Origin: CAZUCE01 sp964619265
GTDB lineage: Bacteria; Planctomycetota; UBA1135; GCA-002686595
Direction: 5' to 3'
DNA length: 64,000 nt
Assembly (NCBI GenBank): GCA_964619265.1
Contig: CAZUCE010000008.1
Location: forward strand, 62,001 to 126,000
Shown: one piece after another, positions 62,241 through 64,000 of the stretch
How the letters are laid out: the number at the start of each line of letters is the position of its first letter
How positions within the stretch are numbered: position 1 is the first letter of the stretch
Program-made: the position numbers and the translations under genes
The notes under the pieces: generated by a model
What the model saw: only the letters and a program-made list of their open reading frames with translations
The model's database searches: none
What the model was told of the DNA's origin: nothing

Positions 62241-62327
62241 AGTACCGTGCCAGATCAATTTTTCCACGCCTCATTGATTCGGAGCTGCTCATGAGCCAGG
62301 CGGGAAGAATTGCTCTGGCACGGTATT
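62241..62327. repeat. Palindromic repeat, copy R5
   Basis: An 87-bp copy with core TACCGTGCCAGATCAA (one base changed from R3) and right arm AATTGCTCTGGCACGG; two outer pairs are lost. The tip is nearly identical to R2. It starts 27 bases after the stop of the secreted-protein gene. Confidence 0.9.
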
Positions 62328-62403
62328 TTCGTCCTTCGCAATTCCTCAAGAGTGCTCGGTCGTTTCTGGGGACGAATCCAGGTCTATCAGCGGCGTGATA
62401 TGG

Positions 62404-62502
62404 ATACGGAGCCAGTGCAATTTTTCCACGCCTAGCGGTGCCCGGTCCGTGCCCGGAGCGACCAGTGGGGCATGGCGTGCAATCCTCGGCGAGACGGTCC
62501 GG
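62404..62502. repeat. Second repeat family, copy H2
   Basis: About 99 bases aligning along its whole length with 59955-60052 at roughly 85 percent by eye: the TACGGAGCCAG arm, CCACGCCTA block, GTGCCCGGAGCG, then GCAATCCTCGGC and AGACGGTCCGG. It supports a distinct, direct-repeat family that shares only the left arm with the palindromes. Confidence 0.8.
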
Positions 62503-62710
62503 CTTCCTCGTCGATCTTTGCGGCCTAACTCTGACGTCCGTTTCCCATGCGTGGTCGAAGGGCACAGGCTCTGAAATGAAGGTGGTTCACCGTCACCGGA
62601 AGCTCCTTACGGAAGACTCGAGCTATGGCCAACGTGGGGCCGAGGTCCCGATGGCCGGATTCTCTTGAATGTGCACCCAGAGGTAGAGCTGGTGTCGGGT
62701 TTGCTGAGCT

Positions 62711-62742
62711 AGGCGCGCGAGAAAATGCTCTGGCTCGGTACC
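62711..62742. repeat. Half copy of the repeat, right arm only
   Basis: AGGCGCGCGAGAAAATGCTC followed by TGGCTCGGTACC resembles the complement of the H1 left arm (GGTACGGAGCCAGAGCATTT). It lies about 77 bases ahead of the sigma factor ATG, in the probable promoter region. Confidence 0.6.
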
Positions 62743-62818
62743 CCCAGCGCAGGCGAGGTGGAATTCGGATTTGCCTGAGTCGGATTCGCCCGTGGTGGGA
62801 ACGGGATACTGGAAGCCC

Positions 62819-64000
62819 ATGACCGATCCCCCGTTCACCCCCAACTCCGACGCCCTCCTGGGGCCGACCGCCCGATTGCGCCGGCTGGCCGCCGAGCTGG
62901 TGACCGACGCCGCTGCGGCCGACGACCTGGTGCAGGACGCGTGGGTCGCTTGGCTCCAGCGCACGAGTTCGCCTGAAAATCCGGCCGGTTGGTTCGCCGG
63001 CACGCTCCGCAACCTCGCCAAGCAACGCCACCGGGCTCGCGCTCGCCGGGTATTGCGCGAGCGAGCTAGCGCCCGTCCCGAAGCGCAACCCGACACAGCT
63101 GAGCTGTTCGAGCGCGCCCAACTGCACGGGGCCCTGGTCCAGGCGGTGACGGAGTTGCGCGAACCCTACCGCTCGACGTTGTTGCTGCGCTACCTCGAGG
63201 ACCTACCGCCGCGCGCGATCGCGAAGCGCCTGCGAGTGCCCCTGAATACGGTGAACACGCGCCTCGCGCGCGGGTTGGCCGAGCTGCGGGCGCAGCTGGA
63301 CCACAGGCCCGGCGGCCGGGAGCGCTGGATGTCTGCGTTTGCGGCCTGGGGACTGCCGCCGACGAAAACCCTTGTGTCCCTCGGAGGTTTGACCATGACA
63401 GCAGTTCCTAAAATCGCCGCGGCCGCAGTCGCCACCCTCGCCATCGGATTTGGAGGTTGGTGGCTGCTCGAACGCGAACCTGTGGCCGAGCCGGACTCGA
63501 TCGAACTTGGGCAAGCCAGCCCAGTGAGCTTGGGTTTGGAGCTCCCGGAGCCTCGGGCTCAGGCCGAACAAGGGGCAACGCGGCAAGCGCACCGGGCCCC
63601 GGAATCCGAGGCGGCCCTTGCTCCCACGAGCGCCGCAACCCTCGTTCTGCAGACGATTTCGAGTTTGACCGGAGATTCGCTTGCGGGCGTCATCTCGTTG
63701 AAGACCGAGGACTTGCTGAACGACCCCGGCTCGAAGCGGGCGGTTTGGCAGGGCGAACCAACCGACACCAACGGCGTTCGCGAAGTGCTCGTCCGCTCGG
63801 GCCGGGCGATCGAGGTCGTGGCAAACGGCGGGTTGGCTATGGGGATCGGCCAGGTGAAACAGACGATCCCCGTTCTGGCTCCAGGCGAACGGCGGGAGGT
63901 CCGGTTGATCTTGCCGGAGGGACTGGACCGCACTTGGTTCGGCCAGGTGCTTGGGGCGGAGGACGGGCGGCCGATCGCTGGAGCGTCGATCGAGTTGGTG
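62819..64000 (+). CDS. ECF-type sigma factor fused to a membrane segment and extracytoplasmic domain (partial)
   Basis: The frame runs open from ATG 62819 to the window end (394 codons), so the gene is truncated by the window. Residues 15-80 match sigma region 2 (AAADDLVQDAWVAWLQRT, NPAGWFAGTLRNLAKQRHR) and 105-160 region 4 (LREPYRSTLLLRYLEDLPPRAIAKRLRVPLNTVNTRLARGL as two blocks). A single helix follows (VPKIAAAAVATLAIGFGGWW, about 197-216), then a Pro/Glu linker and a beta domain whose last residues (VLGAEDGRPIAGASIEL) begin a carboxypeptidase-regulatory-like module. Sigma factors with such built-in transmembrane extensions are known mainly from Planctomycetota. The membrane part probably holds or senses. 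Confidence 0.88.
   Translation, partial: MTDPPFTPNSDALLGPTARLRRLAAELVTDAAAADDLVQDAWVAWLQRTSSPENPAGWFAGTLRNLAKQRHRARARRVLRERASARPEAQPDTAELFERAQLHGALVQAVTELREPYRSTLLLRYLEDLPPRAIAKRLRVPLNTVNTRLARGLAELRAQLDHRPGGRERWMSAFAAWGLPPTKTLVSLGGLTMTAVPKIAAAAVATLAIGFGGWWLLEREPVAEPDSIELGQASPVSLGLELPEPRAQAEQGATRQAHRAPESEAALAPTSAATLVLQTISSLTGDSLAGVISLKTEDLLNDPGSKRAVWQGEPTDTNGVREVLVRSGRAIEVVANGGLAMGIGQVKQTIPVLAPGERREVRLILPEGLDRTWFGQVLGAEDGRPIAGASIELV

Noticed and set aside
57159..62327. Palindromes as CRISPR repeats
   Set aside because: Spacing is irregular (1-2 kb) with genes between, and there are no uniform spacers or cas genes.

Overview
The window is high-GC bacterial chromosome, most likely from a Planctomycetota relative. 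Seen: secreted proteins with FG-GAP/ASPIC repeats or parallel beta-helices, Tat-exported Gfo/Idh oxidoreductases, sulfatase-like lipoproteins, type IV pilin-like proteins with odd large ectodomains, and an ECF-type sigma factor fused to a membrane segment and extracytoplasmic tail. No rRNA, tRNA, CRISPR array, insertion sequence or phage gene was recognised.

Layout. 0-2.5 kb: a lipid-modification operon (FAD oxidoreductase tail, DUF1365 protein, cyclopropane-fatty-acid synthase). 2.5-5 kb: secreted M14 carboxypeptidase. 5.3-13.2 kb: a tightly packed carotenoid operon running from geranylgeranyl diphosphate to an aromatic carotenoid (crtY, crtE, crtI, crtB, DUF2141 lipoprotein, crtU-like gene, Rieske protein). 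13-22 kb: lipoprotein, ankyrin, sulfatase-like, HAMP, TIM-barrel, oligoribonuclease and secreted-protein genes. 22-26 kb: a short-peptide/terminator locus, lgt, dihydroorotase and a 5'-3' exonuclease, the last two diverging from a 140-bp inverted repeat. 26-30 kb: two pilins diverging from a PilX-like protein with a heme-type CxxCH motif. 30-34 kb: formiminotransferase-cyclodeaminase and glnS.

33.7-41 kb is one minus-strand operon (two Gfo/Idh proteins, ApbE, membrane CxxCH protein, small membrane protein, sodium symporter, cysteine dioxygenase, hydrolase). 41-47 kb is a second minus-strand operon that looks like an exported-flavin redox module (ApbE lipoprotein, porin, FMN-binding protein, four-helix membrane protein, FAD disulfide oxidoreductase, metallopeptidase). 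47-54 kb has a TVP38 protein, a Rieske oxygenase, a TPR/ASPIC pair and a beta-helix protein.

54-64 kb is accessory in character: a sulfatase relic, secreted FG-GAP and beta-helix proteins, an aspartyl protease, a fused sigma factor, and a family of dispersed palindromic repeats. The standout is a peroxiredoxin-like gene at 54631-55248 in which an in-frame TGA replaces exactly the peroxidatic cysteine of the WCPYC motif. It is followed at the right distance by a SECIS-like hairpin, so it is probably a selenoprotein that ordinary gene calling would split. The other main novelties are the palindromic repeat family, a strong terminator with no upstream gene on its strand, and a shared C/N-terminal domain in three secreted proteins.
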